Assembly (NCBI GenBank): GCA_964415885.1
Contig: CAYQCE010000089.1
Coordinates: forward strand, 1-7,506
Direction of reading: 5' to 3'
DNA from: CAYQCE01 sp964415885
GTDB lineage: Bacteria > Zixibacteria > MSB-5A5 > JAABVY01 > JAHJOQ01
DNA length: 7,506 bases
The position numbers were made by a program, and so were the translations under genes. Each line of letters starts with the position of its first letter. Position 1 is the stretch's first letter. Positions 1 through 6,086 of this stretch are shown piece by piece. The notes below the pieces were generated by a model. It had not been told where the DNA came from. It did no database searches and was given only the letters and a program-made list of their open reading frames with translations.

Positions 1-193
1 CCCCGACTGCAGTCCAGACCAGAGTCGCGGTCGTAGTCGACGTATCCACTACCGCAAGATCAGTGATCGGCGCAGGTGGGACAGCATCGACAGGATCCGG
101 ATCGACGACTTTGTCATCACTGCAGGACCAGAATAGCAAGGCAAACGTGAAAAGAGAGAATAAACCGTACCCCCCGGAACAACGCTTTTTCAT
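1..193 (-). CDS. FN3-domain lipoprotein, N-terminal part (runs off window)
   Basis: The minus strand is open from an ATG at 193-191 to the window edge (64 codons), so only the N-terminus is seen. It starts MKKRCSGG, followed by a hydrophobic stretch (about residues 10-22) and a Cys at 24 in the context LLFWSC. That is a plausible but non-ideal lipobox, so the mature protein is probably a lipid-anchored envelope or surface protein. A short acidic/Pro linker (DDKVVDPDPVDAV) leads into PAPITDLAVV and ATLVWTAVG (about 41-64). This matches the first strands of a fibronectin type III domain, including the core Trp. The start is fixed by AGGGAGGA at 201-208, 8 nt upstream. Family knowledge: FN3 lipoproteins of this kind are usually secreted adhesin-, sensor- or enzyme-associated proteins. 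The effector part lies outside the window, so the function is unknown. Confidence 0.82.
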   Translation of the reverse strand, partial: MKKRCSGGYGLFSLFTFALLFWSCSDDKVVDPDPVDAVPPAPITDLAVVDTSTTTATLVWTAVG

Positions 194-200
194 GGCGCAA

Positions 201-207
201 TCCTCCC
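201..207 (-). promoter_or_regulatory. Shine-Dalgarno of the FN3 lipoprotein gene
   Basis: The minus-strand sequence GGGAGGA ends 7-8 nt before the ATG at 193. It is the main evidence that the lipoprotein starts there, and it agrees with the signal peptide beginning at the same Met. Confidence 0.75.
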
Positions 208-305
208 TGCAACTGAGTTGTAAGACGTATTCGTACTGTGCGTCAGCTCTGTGGTGCCCGCCCCCTCGGGTGAAGAGATCCTATAGGAGGGTACCCCTCT
301 GCCTA

Positions 306-335
306 AATATGGCACATGTATATCCTCGATGTCAA
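306..335 (-). promoter_or_regulatory. Candidate sigma70-like promoter for the FN3 lipoprotein gene
   Basis: On the minus strand a perfect TTGACA (335-330) is followed after 18 bp by CATATT (311-306), a 4/6 match to TATAAT. Transcription would begin near position 300, giving a leader of about 105 nt. The leader contains a perfect 10-bp palindrome TCCTATAGGA (279-288) next to a GAGGG/CCCTC inverted repeat. The -10 is weak, so this is only a candidate. Confidence 0.35.
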
Positions 336-644
336 ACATTATCCCATCAAATCTGGCCGGCGTGTTAGCATCTGTCAGTCTGCTTCGAGTATCCGGACAG
401 GTCCGGCCCGAGTCGCCAGCAAAGGAGAGACACTCGAACCGAACCCATCTCAGGAACTACCGTTTTGGGAGAAGCAACGATTTGGAGTTAGTGGTAAATG
501 TCAGCTCACTCCCTGTATTCTACTACTAATCAAAAAGTGTGCCAGTCTCAGAGGCGCAGATGCGAGAGTCTCACAAGTCGCTGGAATACAATGTCAAATA
601 ACCTGAATTAAATCGAAAGGAGACTCTGAAGATTCAGTGCTTCC

Positions 645-821
645 ATGATTTTGTGTAAATTCGCGGCCATCCAGCAGCCCAATCGGGGACAAATGAATAG
701 AATAATGTGTCAAGGTTATAATCTGGGGGTCCGAGGTTATAATTTGACTGTGCAAGTGAATAGAAACGGGAGTGCAGGTTATAATTCGGCAGGGTCAGGT
801 TATAATCTGGCTATGGAATGA
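645..821 (+). CDS. Possible small ORF encoding GYN heptapeptide repeats (doubtful)
   Basis: Because the array period is 21 bp, one frame reads it as heptapeptides. An ATG at 645 opens 58 codons ending at TGA 819-821. The units include MNRIMCQ, then GYNLGVR, then GYNLTVQ, then VNRNGSA, then GYNSAGS, then GYNLAME. The next unit continues in another frame as MNRIGAT because the last period is 20 bp. There is no Shine-Dalgarno at a usable distance (an AAAGGAG lies more than 20 nt upstream) and no signal peptide. The GGT-TAT-AAT codons are identical at third positions in all four copies, which points to DNA-level conservation rather than selection on protein. Most likely this is an incidental open frame within the repeat, listed because a repeat-peptide remnant cannot be excluded. 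Confidence 0.2.
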   Translation: MILCKFAAIQQPNRGQMNRIMCQGYNLGVRGYNLTVQVNRNGSAGYNSAGSGYNLAME

Positions 822-838
822 ATAGAATCGGGGCGACA
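671..838 (+). repeat. Degenerate 21-bp tandem array, units A-B-B-A-B-B-A
   Basis: Four copies of AGGTTATAAT start at 713, 734, 776 and 797, so spacings are 21, 42 and 21 bp. The slots between and around them hold a second motif, TGAATAGAA, at 694, 757 and 819 (spacings 63 and 62). Together they give seven consecutive units of 21 bp (the step into the last A unit is 1 bp short) in the order A-B-B-A-B-B-A, a 63-bp higher-order period. The 11 bp between cores are variable, with a G-rich middle and a terminal A. A partial unit with AATCGGGGACA (681-691) precedes the array, and AATCGGGGCGACA closes it at 826-838. Invariant cores with divergent spacers, at two helical turns, look like repeated protein-binding sites. 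Multiple internal repeats of about 20 bp are known at ends of IS21- and Tn7-like elements and as plasmid iterons, but no transposase or Rep gene is present. It is not a CRISPR, because the repeats and spacers are too short. Confidence 0.85.
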
Positions 839-877
839 TATTGTAAAACTGTGATGTCAATACATGGAAGACCTGAT

Positions 878-890
878 ACCGCCAGGCGGT
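878..890 (-). terminator. Possible weak terminator hairpin after the orphan lipoprotein gene
   Basis: A perfect 6-bp inverted repeat ACCGCC-A-GGCGGT lies 11 bp beyond the stop codon of the 902-2521 gene. The following bases on the minus strand (ATCAGGTCTTCC) are not a U tract, so it is not a canonical intrinsic terminator. It could be a 3'-end stabilising stem or chance. Confidence 0.3.
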
Positions 891-901
891 GGGACCAATG
901 C

Positions 902-2521
902 TCACTTGATCCGAACTCCATCAATGTAACTACTGCAAATGAGCCTGCCATCGTCGCTCCGCACAGTAATCAGCATGCTGTAGTCCCTGTGACTCTCGCA
1001 ATTTGATGGTACAAGAACCGGCATCACATGGTATGCGTTCGGGTACTGCGAGCGAATCAGGTACCCTTGAGGGCTGGATTCTGTTCCTCTGCTCTCCTCT
1101 ATCATAGGAGGTGCCTCGCTCAGATATGCTCTCATTGACTCCATATCGATCCTCACCGTGGCGCGGACTTTCCTCTGTGGAACAAAGAGGTAGTTCACCA
1201 ATGCTCGATATTCGTCGCCTGAGTAAGGTAGATTCGTAACCGGAAACCACACAAATACCGTGTCGGACCTCTGAACGGTCGACGTCACACGCTGGACCGG
1301 CAGGTTGTAAATGTTGTTGGGGCTGGCAGTTAAGTCTTCCACGAGCGCAGCCTGATAGAAGGGTATCAGAGGAGTATTCCGTGGAAGTGTTAGAATAGCC
1401 ATATCATCCACGACTCTTCCATCGGGTGCCTCGACGTATCGCCCAAACAGAAAGACCTGATCAGCCGTCGGCATGTCCGGGCTCGTTTTGTGAAACCACC
1501 CGGAGTTTTCTGTCAGCAGTATTAGACCTTCGTGGTCTTCCGCTATTCGAACAGAATACATGCTGGAGTCGGCTTCAATGGAAGATTGCGAAGTGTGGAG
1601 GGAGTACGAGTGTCTGACTTTCGCAATCCTGAAACCGACGCTGTCTGTCTCGAGGAATGGAGAGTGCTCGAGGAGAGTCGTTGAGATCAGGCGGTAGCAG
1701 GTCCAGGGATCGATAAAGAAGCTCTCGTCGTTCATATCGTGCCCGGGACCAGGCACGGCGAGTGGTGGGACAAAGCTCACTGATTTATCATTGAGAGGAG
1801 TGTAGGAAACCGCTCGCACAACTGGTGTTCCCCTCTCGGCGAGATCACGAAGCTGGCGCGACCGAGCGTTCCCTACGAGTTGTCTTTCGTTAAATGAAGA
1901 TTTGGCGTATCGCTCCCTGTCAAAGTGAATAGGCGCAATATCGCGCTCCCAGAGGGTCCTACCCGAAGACCGCTTGCGAATGTATGCCGAATGGATGCCC
2001 GTAGATTCGAATTTCCCGCTAATAGAATCTACATCTACGGTCGACTCTGTCGGATCAACTTCGAATTTTCCAAGCAAGGGTATATCCCTTCCGAGGTCAT
2101 CAAGATAGTTTACGATATGCCCCGCCTGAGAATGGGCCGCTCCCAACAGCTCCATTTGATCCAACCGGATTTCAAGTTCAGTAGGCGAAAGCGTGACCCT
2201 TTCGAAGAACTCGTTCTCAAGGGTAAGCGGATTGGGGTCCAGGTCTTTGAGTAGAATCCGGTACAGTTGAATCGAACGGTCGCGATCGGAAGCGATCCCC
2301 AAATCAAGTTTACTCAGTTCCCTCATCGCTGCTTCATATTCGACAGCGCCATCGGCTAACGCACCAGCCAGAAACAACAGAGTTCCCTGCCGAAGTCGTT
2401 CTCGATCATCGCCCAGTCGATCAATGCTGATCGACAACCGAGTCGAGCTGGTGGTACAGGATACTGCAAGCATGAGTAGCGCAATCAGAAGGCAAATGAC
2501 AGATTGAAAAGCAAGTTTCAC
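902..2521 (-). CDS. Large orphan lipoprotein, function unknown
   Basis: 539 codons from a GTG at 2521-2519 to TGA at 904-902. The start is supported by GGGGGA a few bases upstream and by the signal peptide at residues 1-22: a short basic end (MKLAF), a hydrophobic core, and a lipobox-like LAVSC with Cys22. The product is thus probably lipid-anchored in the envelope. Residues about 35-125 are rich in Leu, Glu and Asp and read as amphipathic helices (LLFLAGALADGAVEYEAAM; LTLENEFFERVTL), possibly a TPR-like or helical region; I cannot assign repeats. The remainder (about 150-539) alternates hydrophobic and polar residues with many Ser, Thr and Tyr, suggesting a beta-rich exported domain. I recognise no catalytic motif or named family. 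It is a single gene, separated by about 307 bp from the upstream operon on the same strand, and the 21-bp array lies just past its 3' end. Confidence 0.8.
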   Translation of the reverse strand: MKLAFQSVICLLIALLMLAVSCTTSSTRLSISIDRLGDDRERLRQGTLLFLAGALADGAVEYEAAMRELSKLDLGIASDRDRSIQLYRILLKDLDPNPLTLENEFFERVTLSPTELEIRLDQMELLGAAHSQAGHIVNYLDDLGRDIPLLGKFEVDPTESTVDVDSISGKFESTGIHSAYIRKRSSGRTLWERDIAPIHFDRERYAKSSFNERQLVGNARSRQLRDLAERGTPVVRAVSYTPLNDKSVSFVPPLAVPGPGHDMNDESFFIDPWTCYRLISTTLLEHSPFLETDSVGFRIAKVRHSYSLHTSQSSIEADSSMYSVRIAEDHEGLILLTENSGWFHKTSPDMPTADQVFLFGRYVEAPDGRVVDDMAILTLPRNTPLIPFYQAALVEDLTASPNNIYNLPVQRVTSTVQRSDTVFVWFPVTNLPYSGDEYRALVNYLFVPQRKVRATVRIDMESMRAYLSEAPPMIEESRGTESSPQGYLIRSQYPNAYHVMPVLVPSNCESHRDYSMLITVRSDDGRLICSSYIDGVRIK

Positions 2522-2828
2522 GATTCCCCCTGACCTGTAGTGACGACCGCTCCATCGTCCCGGCAGAGCAACATCGCCGGGAAGAGGCTATGAGATGTTT
2601 TCGGATGTGCTTTAAGCCCACGGAAGCAGTCTCTACTTCTTTGGACGTGGAATCGCTGCTATCGTTGAAGCAGAAACCAAATTATGGAGAGTGGCATGGT
2701 CTACCGCATTGCACTTCGCTTAGACGCCAGTGTATGGCAAGGGCTGTGAGATAGAGTTCGTGTCCCCTGTATCGCACAGAAATCTGTTGTGTGCCATCCG
2801 CCCTGAAACAGGCTTAAGGCTACAACGG
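2522..2828. other. Intergenic region between the orphan lipoprotein and the DUF362 gene
   Basis: 307 bp with no supported gene on either strand. It should contain the operon's 3' end and the leader of the orphan lipoprotein gene, but I see neither a clear sigma70 promoter nor a hairpin with a U tract. A CCGGC/GCCGG inverted repeat (2560-2564 and 2576-2580) lies in the leader of the lipoprotein gene, of unknown relevance. Confidence 0.5.
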
Positions 2829-3722
2829 CTATATCAATATGCCCTCTTCCCAGCCGATCCGTATCAGCTCGATCTTCGAGAGATCCGCCGTTCCGAGATG
2901 ATGTCGCGTGTCGGCGAGGAGAATATGATGCGGCGGCGGCTTGATCGGGCTATTCTCTCCGAAATAGCTCTCCCGTTTTGCCTGCATAATTGCCAGCCCG
3001 ACAGCATCGCACGCCACCGGGTCGGTGCCGACCACTAAGCCGTTGTAAACCCATGTGTACTTATCGTCAAAGTGATGTCTCCCGACACCATGAAACAGCG
3101 GAGTGAACATCACGAGAACGTTCAGCCGTGTCTTCCCCTTGCAGATCGGCAGATGCCAGAGTGTCGCGAGATCGGCGCAGTAGTTACCATGATAATTCCA
3201 TGGCTGCGGATCGAACATGATATAGTTCTTCAACAGGCTTCCGACACCGGACCAGTGATGAGTTCGCATCGGGCGGGAGTTGATTAGTGCGGTGGAGTTC
3301 TTGAATACAGGATCGTGCAGTACCCCGCGGTCATCGATACTTATGTTCTTCTCTGCTACACCCGCATTTGCGATATGTCCGGCAAGGGCGTTTTCGATGG
3401 ATTCCGGCGTAGGCAACGGACCCCACTCATTCGACTTTATGCCGACGATGTCTTCCTTGTCAAAAAGCTCTTTGAAAGCCTCCGACGGCTTCTTCACGTC
3501 AAAGAGCTTGACAATCGCCTCGTCGATCATTCTCTGCACCACGGAGGAGTCAATGTTGCCGTCCTTGTCAAAGAGATTCTTGTCTCTTATGAGCACTACA
3601 CGCGTCAGCTTCTCATCGTCCGACGCGAAAAGCTGAGCATTGTACGCAGCGCCCAGCATTAGCACGGCTGCGCTGCGCACAAAATCGCGCCTGGTTATCA
3701 TCTCCGGTCTCTGTCTCATCAC
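2829..3722 (-). CDS. Tat-exported DUF362-family protein
   Basis: 297 residues; the start is GTG at 3722 or the adjacent ATG at 3719, and GGAGCGGG lies just upstream. The N-terminus has a twin-arginine signal: TRRDFVR at 10-16, a hydrophobic core (about 18-26) and likely cleavage near LFAS (31-34). It is therefore predicted to be folded, possibly cofactor-loaded, and exported. The body matches DUF362 proteins: DIVGIKSNEW (91-100), an ALINSRPMRTHHW block (145-157, in place of the family's KTH region) followed by LLKN (163-166), and the hallmark GTDPVACDAVG (232-242). The first exported segment includes two Cys (182, 194), and the region 205-222 is His-rich (FHGVGRHHFDD). No ferredoxin CxxCxxC cluster, present in some family members, is seen. 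The family's reaction is not established; I infer only an envelope redox or metal-related role. It is the last gene of the operon and its start overlaps the preceding stop (GTGATG / TGA). Confidence 0.85.
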   Translation of the reverse strand: MMRQRPEMITRRDFVRSAAVLMLGAAYNAQLFASDDEKLTRVVLIRDKNLFDKDGNIDSSVVQRMIDEAIVKLFDVKKPSEAFKELFDKEDIVGIKSNEWGPLPTPESIENALAGHIANAGVAEKNISIDDRGVLHDPVFKNSTALINSRPMRTHHWSGVGSLLKNYIMFDPQPWNYHGNYCADLATLWHLPICKGKTRLNVLVMFTPLFHGVGRHHFDDKYTWVYNGLVVGTDPVACDAVGLAIMQAKRESYFGENSPIKPPPHHILLADTRHHLGTADLSKIELIRIGWEEGILI

Positions 3723-4651
3723 TCCCGCTCCAGCTCATCTATTGTGGTTAACTTGGCCTTTGCCTTCTCGATCTGGTCGACAGCCATATTCCTTGATGGC
3801 GCATCCAGCACCGCAATCAGATAGTTCGACTGCGAGTCGATTCCGACCCAATTCTCGCTGTCTATCTCCGCGAATCCGTCAGATACGGCCTCCGGGGCAT
3901 AATTCTCGATGAGGCTGCGCTTAGCCACCGGAACATCCGACTCCGAGGGGTATTGCACGATTAGAACATGTGCATCTCCCGGTTCGTATTTCCCCATTAC
4001 GGCATCTGTTTCCGGACTCAGATTCAGGATATTCTCGCTGGAGATGTAGTAGTGGTAGTTGAGCGATGTGTGAAGATGGAAGAATCTCACTGAATGCACC
4101 TGCAGTCCGCCGGACGGAAGAACTCGGACCAATGCCGGCTTTGCCACATCGCCCTCTATTCTCGCAGCTATGGCATCGGCTATCTCGAGCACGGCAGGCT
4201 TTGTTTCACTCGACTCCATCTCGGCAACTACCGATACGAGGTACCTCCCCTTCCAGAACACGACAGTCCCGGAATAGATTTCCGCGCCGCCACCCGGCGA
4301 GGTATGCTCCTTTTCGCGAGAGTGACTGAACACGCCGTAGGCGTCCTCAGGCTTGCCCATATCGAAGATCTCGACTGTAATAGGGGGCGCATCGGGTTTT
4401 GTGTAACGCTGGACGATCATATCTTGATAATCGTACATGCGGTAGATTTCGCCGGCACCATTCATGTAGTCATAGATGCCGATAGTATCATATCTCTCTG
4501 GTTCGCTTTCAGCAGTCCATCCCGCAACTTGTTCTGGTAAGAATGATGTCATGTTATCACCCCCGATGTCACTCTGGCCACCACATCCGAGTAGAAGAAG
4601 AAACGCCGCGAAGAGAATCCCGGCGGCGACCGTAACTCTGGGAATCAGCAT
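3719..4651 (-). CDS. DUF6599-like lipoprotein
   Basis: 310 residues from ATG at 4651. The frame is open for 25 codons further upstream, but this Met begins a clear lipoprotein signal (MLIPRVTV, hydrophobic to residue 21) with an ideal lipobox LLGC (Cys23), and GGAG sits 7 nt upstream. The conserved core resembles DUF6599: LPEQVAGW (38-45), YDYMNGAGEIYRMYDY (60-75, for the family's Y-x-INGAAELY motif), then VEIFDMGKPEDAYGVFS. The second half (about 170-310) repeats a similar alpha/beta pattern: YYISSENILNLS, then HVLIVQYPSESDVPVAK, then a C-terminal helix. Biochemistry of this family is unknown to me; it is predicted to be an envelope-anchored partner protein. Its ATG overlaps the upstream stop by 7 nt (ATGCTGA), and its own stop overlaps the DUF362 start, so the three genes are probably translationally coupled. 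Confidence 0.8.
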   Translation of the reverse strand: MLIPRVTVAAGILFAAFLLLLGCGGQSDIGGDNMTSFLPEQVAGWTAESEPERYDTIGIYDYMNGAGEIYRMYDYQDMIVQRYTKPDAPPITVEIFDMGKPEDAYGVFSHSREKEHTSPGGGAEIYSGTVVFWKGRYLVSVVAEMESSETKPAVLEIADAIAARIEGDVAKPALVRVLPSGGLQVHSVRFFHLHTSLNYHYYISSENILNLSPETDAVMGKYEPGDAHVLIVQYPSESDVPVAKRSLIENYAPEAVSDGFAEIDSENWVGIDSQSNYLIAVLDAPSRNMAVDQIEKAKAKLTTIDELERE

Positions 4652-5514
4652 TTCACACTCCGTGTCTTTAACTGTTTGAGAAGTGGATAAACACAATCTT
4701 CCGGTATCTTCTGACCCGCAAGACAAAGAAGTGACCGGTTGCCGTTCTGGCGGGAGGAGACGTTCATGTCAATCAAACAACCGTACTCGCAGTTCAAGCA
4801 CTTTTCCGTCTGGATATCGATCCGTTTTGCGGTGGCAGCCGCAACCTCAACATCGGCCTGGTTCCATGACGGGTCATACCCGGCGGATTCGAGTTCGATA
4901 TTGTGCAGACGAACAAAAATAAGCCGACCGCGGTCGAAAGTCATCGTTGCCCGGCATAGGATGCGGTCGCCATGAGCGAGTTTGAAACGGCTCTGAGTCT
5001 TATCGGATATCCGCGCAAAACAAGTGTCATCGAACAGGTCAAATCCCACGTGAGCGCTTCGGAAAATGACGAGCCAGTTAACGAACGCGTACCTCTCCCG
5101 ACCCGGATTGCCGTACGCGCGGAGGTTGGGTTTGATTGCAACAACGGTCGCCTCCAGTTCAACCTCCCTCCCGACCAGGTCCTCGAGCCAGTAATCGAGA
5201 TTCTCGAGATCGCGCTTGAACTGACCGTACTCCTCGTCCGAGATCTTCAGCTTCGGTTGCTGGATATACTTCTCCTCATAGTAATGCTTGCATGAGAAAC
5301 ACTTCCGCCCAACATGCTTGAACTTCTTCGGGCACGAATGCCCCTTGTCGAGAAGGCGGCACTTCCATATGAACGATATACAGCCCTCGGGATAGCATTT
5401 CTTCTCGTTCAATATATGATGAGGGGTCACGACGCTGCCGAATCTGTGATGAGACGAGTGCGGGCAGCTAAAGATATCGGGGCGCTTGTAGAGATTGGTG
5501 TAGATCTTGCGCAT
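4645..5514 (-). CDS. Cysteine-rich putative metal or Fe-S binding protein
   Basis: 289 residues from ATG at 5514. An upstream ATG at 5601 in the same frame would add 29 residues but lacks a ribosome site, while AGGAGGAGG lies 9 nt before 5514. There is no signal peptide or membrane segment, so it is cytoplasmic. Cysteines form two groups: N-terminal C17, C40, C45, C52, C61, C72, C75 (with His-rich spacers HHRF and PHHI), and C-terminal C239-x2-C242-x3-C246, C264, C274, with a final C289. This suggests zinc or Fe-S sites. Between them, residues about 113-210 (VGREVELEATVVAIKP, then HGDRILCRATMTFDRGRLIF) read as a beta-barrel, perhaps OB-like. The pattern is consistent with a nucleic-acid or maturation factor, but I recognise no family. 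As first gene of the operon it could be a regulator or a cofactor-assembly partner of the exported products; this is inference. Confidence 0.78.
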   Translation of the reverse strand: MRKIYTNLYKRPDIFSCPHSSHHRFGSVVTPHHILNEKKCYPEGCISFIWKCRLLDKGHSCPKKFKHVGRKCFSCKHYYEEKYIQQPKLKISDEEYGQFKRDLENLDYWLEDLVGREVELEATVVAIKPNLRAYGNPGRERYAFVNWLVIFRSAHVGFDLFDDTCFARISDKTQSRFKLAHGDRILCRATMTFDRGRLIFVRLHNIELESAGYDPSWNQADVEVAAATAKRIDIQTEKCLNCEYGCLIDMNVSSRQNGNRSLLCLAGQKIPEDCVYPLLKQLKTRSVKC

Positions 5515-5856
5515 CAGCTTAGCCCTCCTCCTACTCAGTATACGCATCAGCCGCAGATACGCAACGATATAATTGTGATACCGGGTCGCTCCGTTTCGCA
5601 TTGAAACACATGGCGCATGGGCGCTTGGCCTTCAGGCATCCAACAGAGTATCGGGGATCTCCCATATTTTGCGATCAGCTCGAGATCAAAACAGGTCAAA
5701 ACCCGCGTTCATCCGCAATTGCTCCTCAGAACATAAGCAACTGTACTATAACGACTTAGTTAGGCCATTTAGGGCGACTTAAACCGCATTCCCGCCGTAT
5801 GGCACCATCATTGCATTTGACCGTGGGTGCTAACCCAAATGAAAGGCGGGAAGATC
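5515..5856. promoter_or_regulatory. Divergent intergenic control region
   Basis: 342 bp between the minus-strand operon and the plus-strand small-gene pair, so it should hold promoters for both. Two repeat pairs are visible: TCAAAAC at 5686-5692 and 5696-5702 (10-bp step) and CGACTTA at 5752-5758 and 5775-5781 (23-bp step). TTGACC and TTGATC -35-like boxes occur on the minus strand inside the first pair, but no good -10 lies at the right distance. A GGGT/ACCC hairpin (5825-5836) precedes the plus-strand start. No other gene is seen. Confidence 0.4.
5524..5532 (-). promoter_or_regulatory. Strong Shine-Dalgarno fixing the Cys-rich start
   Basis: Minus-strand AGGAGGAGG with a 9-nt spacer (GCTAAGCTG) to the ATG at 5514. 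It is the strongest ribosome site in the window. It lies inside the frame of the longer upstream ATG, so the shorter start is preferred. Confidence 0.8.
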
Positions 5857-6078
5857 ATGCAGGTAAGATTCACGCTAACAATGGATGAGGCTAACGTTGC
5901 AGGTAACCCGTACGATTCGATCGTAATCGACTGGATCGCCGAAATGGACCAGGACGAGGTCCTTCGGCTCTCGCAGCAGTGGATAACATCGCAGAATTTC
6001 CTGACGCAGCGTATGGTGGGGCTGACGCGAGTGGGAGAATCGTCGCTCACGATCGAGCCTGTTGACGACCCGAATTGA
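5857..6078 (+). CDS. Small acidic hypothetical protein
   Basis: 73 residues from ATG at 5857, preceded by AGGCGGGA at a normal spacing. Earlier in-frame starts (ATG 5839, GTG 5827) have no ribosome site. The protein is soluble and acidic, with an N-terminal beta stretch (MQVRFTLTMDE), a VIDWIAEMDQDEVLRLSQQW helical region and a C-terminal beta strand (SSLTIEPVDD). No signal peptide, cysteine cluster or recognised motif. Its stop TGA (6076-6078) overlaps the GAGGG ribosome site of the next gene, so the two are likely co-transcribed and translated together. Confidence 0.65.
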   Translation: MQVRFTLTMDEANVAGNPYDSIVIDWIAEMDQDEVLRLSQQWITSQNFLTQRMVGLTRVGESSLTIEPVDDPN

Positions 6079-6086
6079 GGGCCGTT

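Larger units (their letters stand above)
194..644. other. Intergenic stretch without a convincing gene
   Basis: About 450 bp between the FN3 lipoprotein start and the 21-bp array. The right-to-left leader and candidate promoter of the lipoprotein occupy 194-335. Between 336 and 644 the open frames are short, lack ribosome sites and show no domain-like composition. The one notable element is an inverted, shortened copy of the array's B motif at about 594-606 (minus-strand reading AGGTTATTTGA). Confidence 0.55.

Noticed and set aside
316..606. 96-codon plus-strand open frame
   Set aside because: No ribosome site, no domain-like composition, and it crosses the leader and promoter region of the FN3 lipoprotein gene.
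671..838. CRISPR array
   Set aside because: Repeats are about 10 bp with 11-bp gaps, two alternating cores are used, and no cas gene is present. CRISPR repeats and spacers are about 21-48 bp each.
818..1006. 62-codon plus-strand frame starting in the last array unit
   Set aside because: It overlaps the 3' end of the 902-2521 gene antisense and has no Shine-Dalgarno; most of it is a shadow of that gene.
1925..2254. 109-codon plus-strand frame
   Set aside because: Wholly antisense inside the orphan lipoprotein gene, which has a good start and signal peptide.
5537..5564. TTGCGT-16-TATACT promoter for the Cys-rich gene (minus strand)
   Set aside because: Its start point would fall inside the Shine-Dalgarno at 5524-5532, leaving no usable leader.
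5515..5601. Longer N-terminus of the Cys-rich protein from ATG 5601
   Set aside because: No ribosome site before 5601, while AGGAGGAGG sits correctly before ATG 5514.
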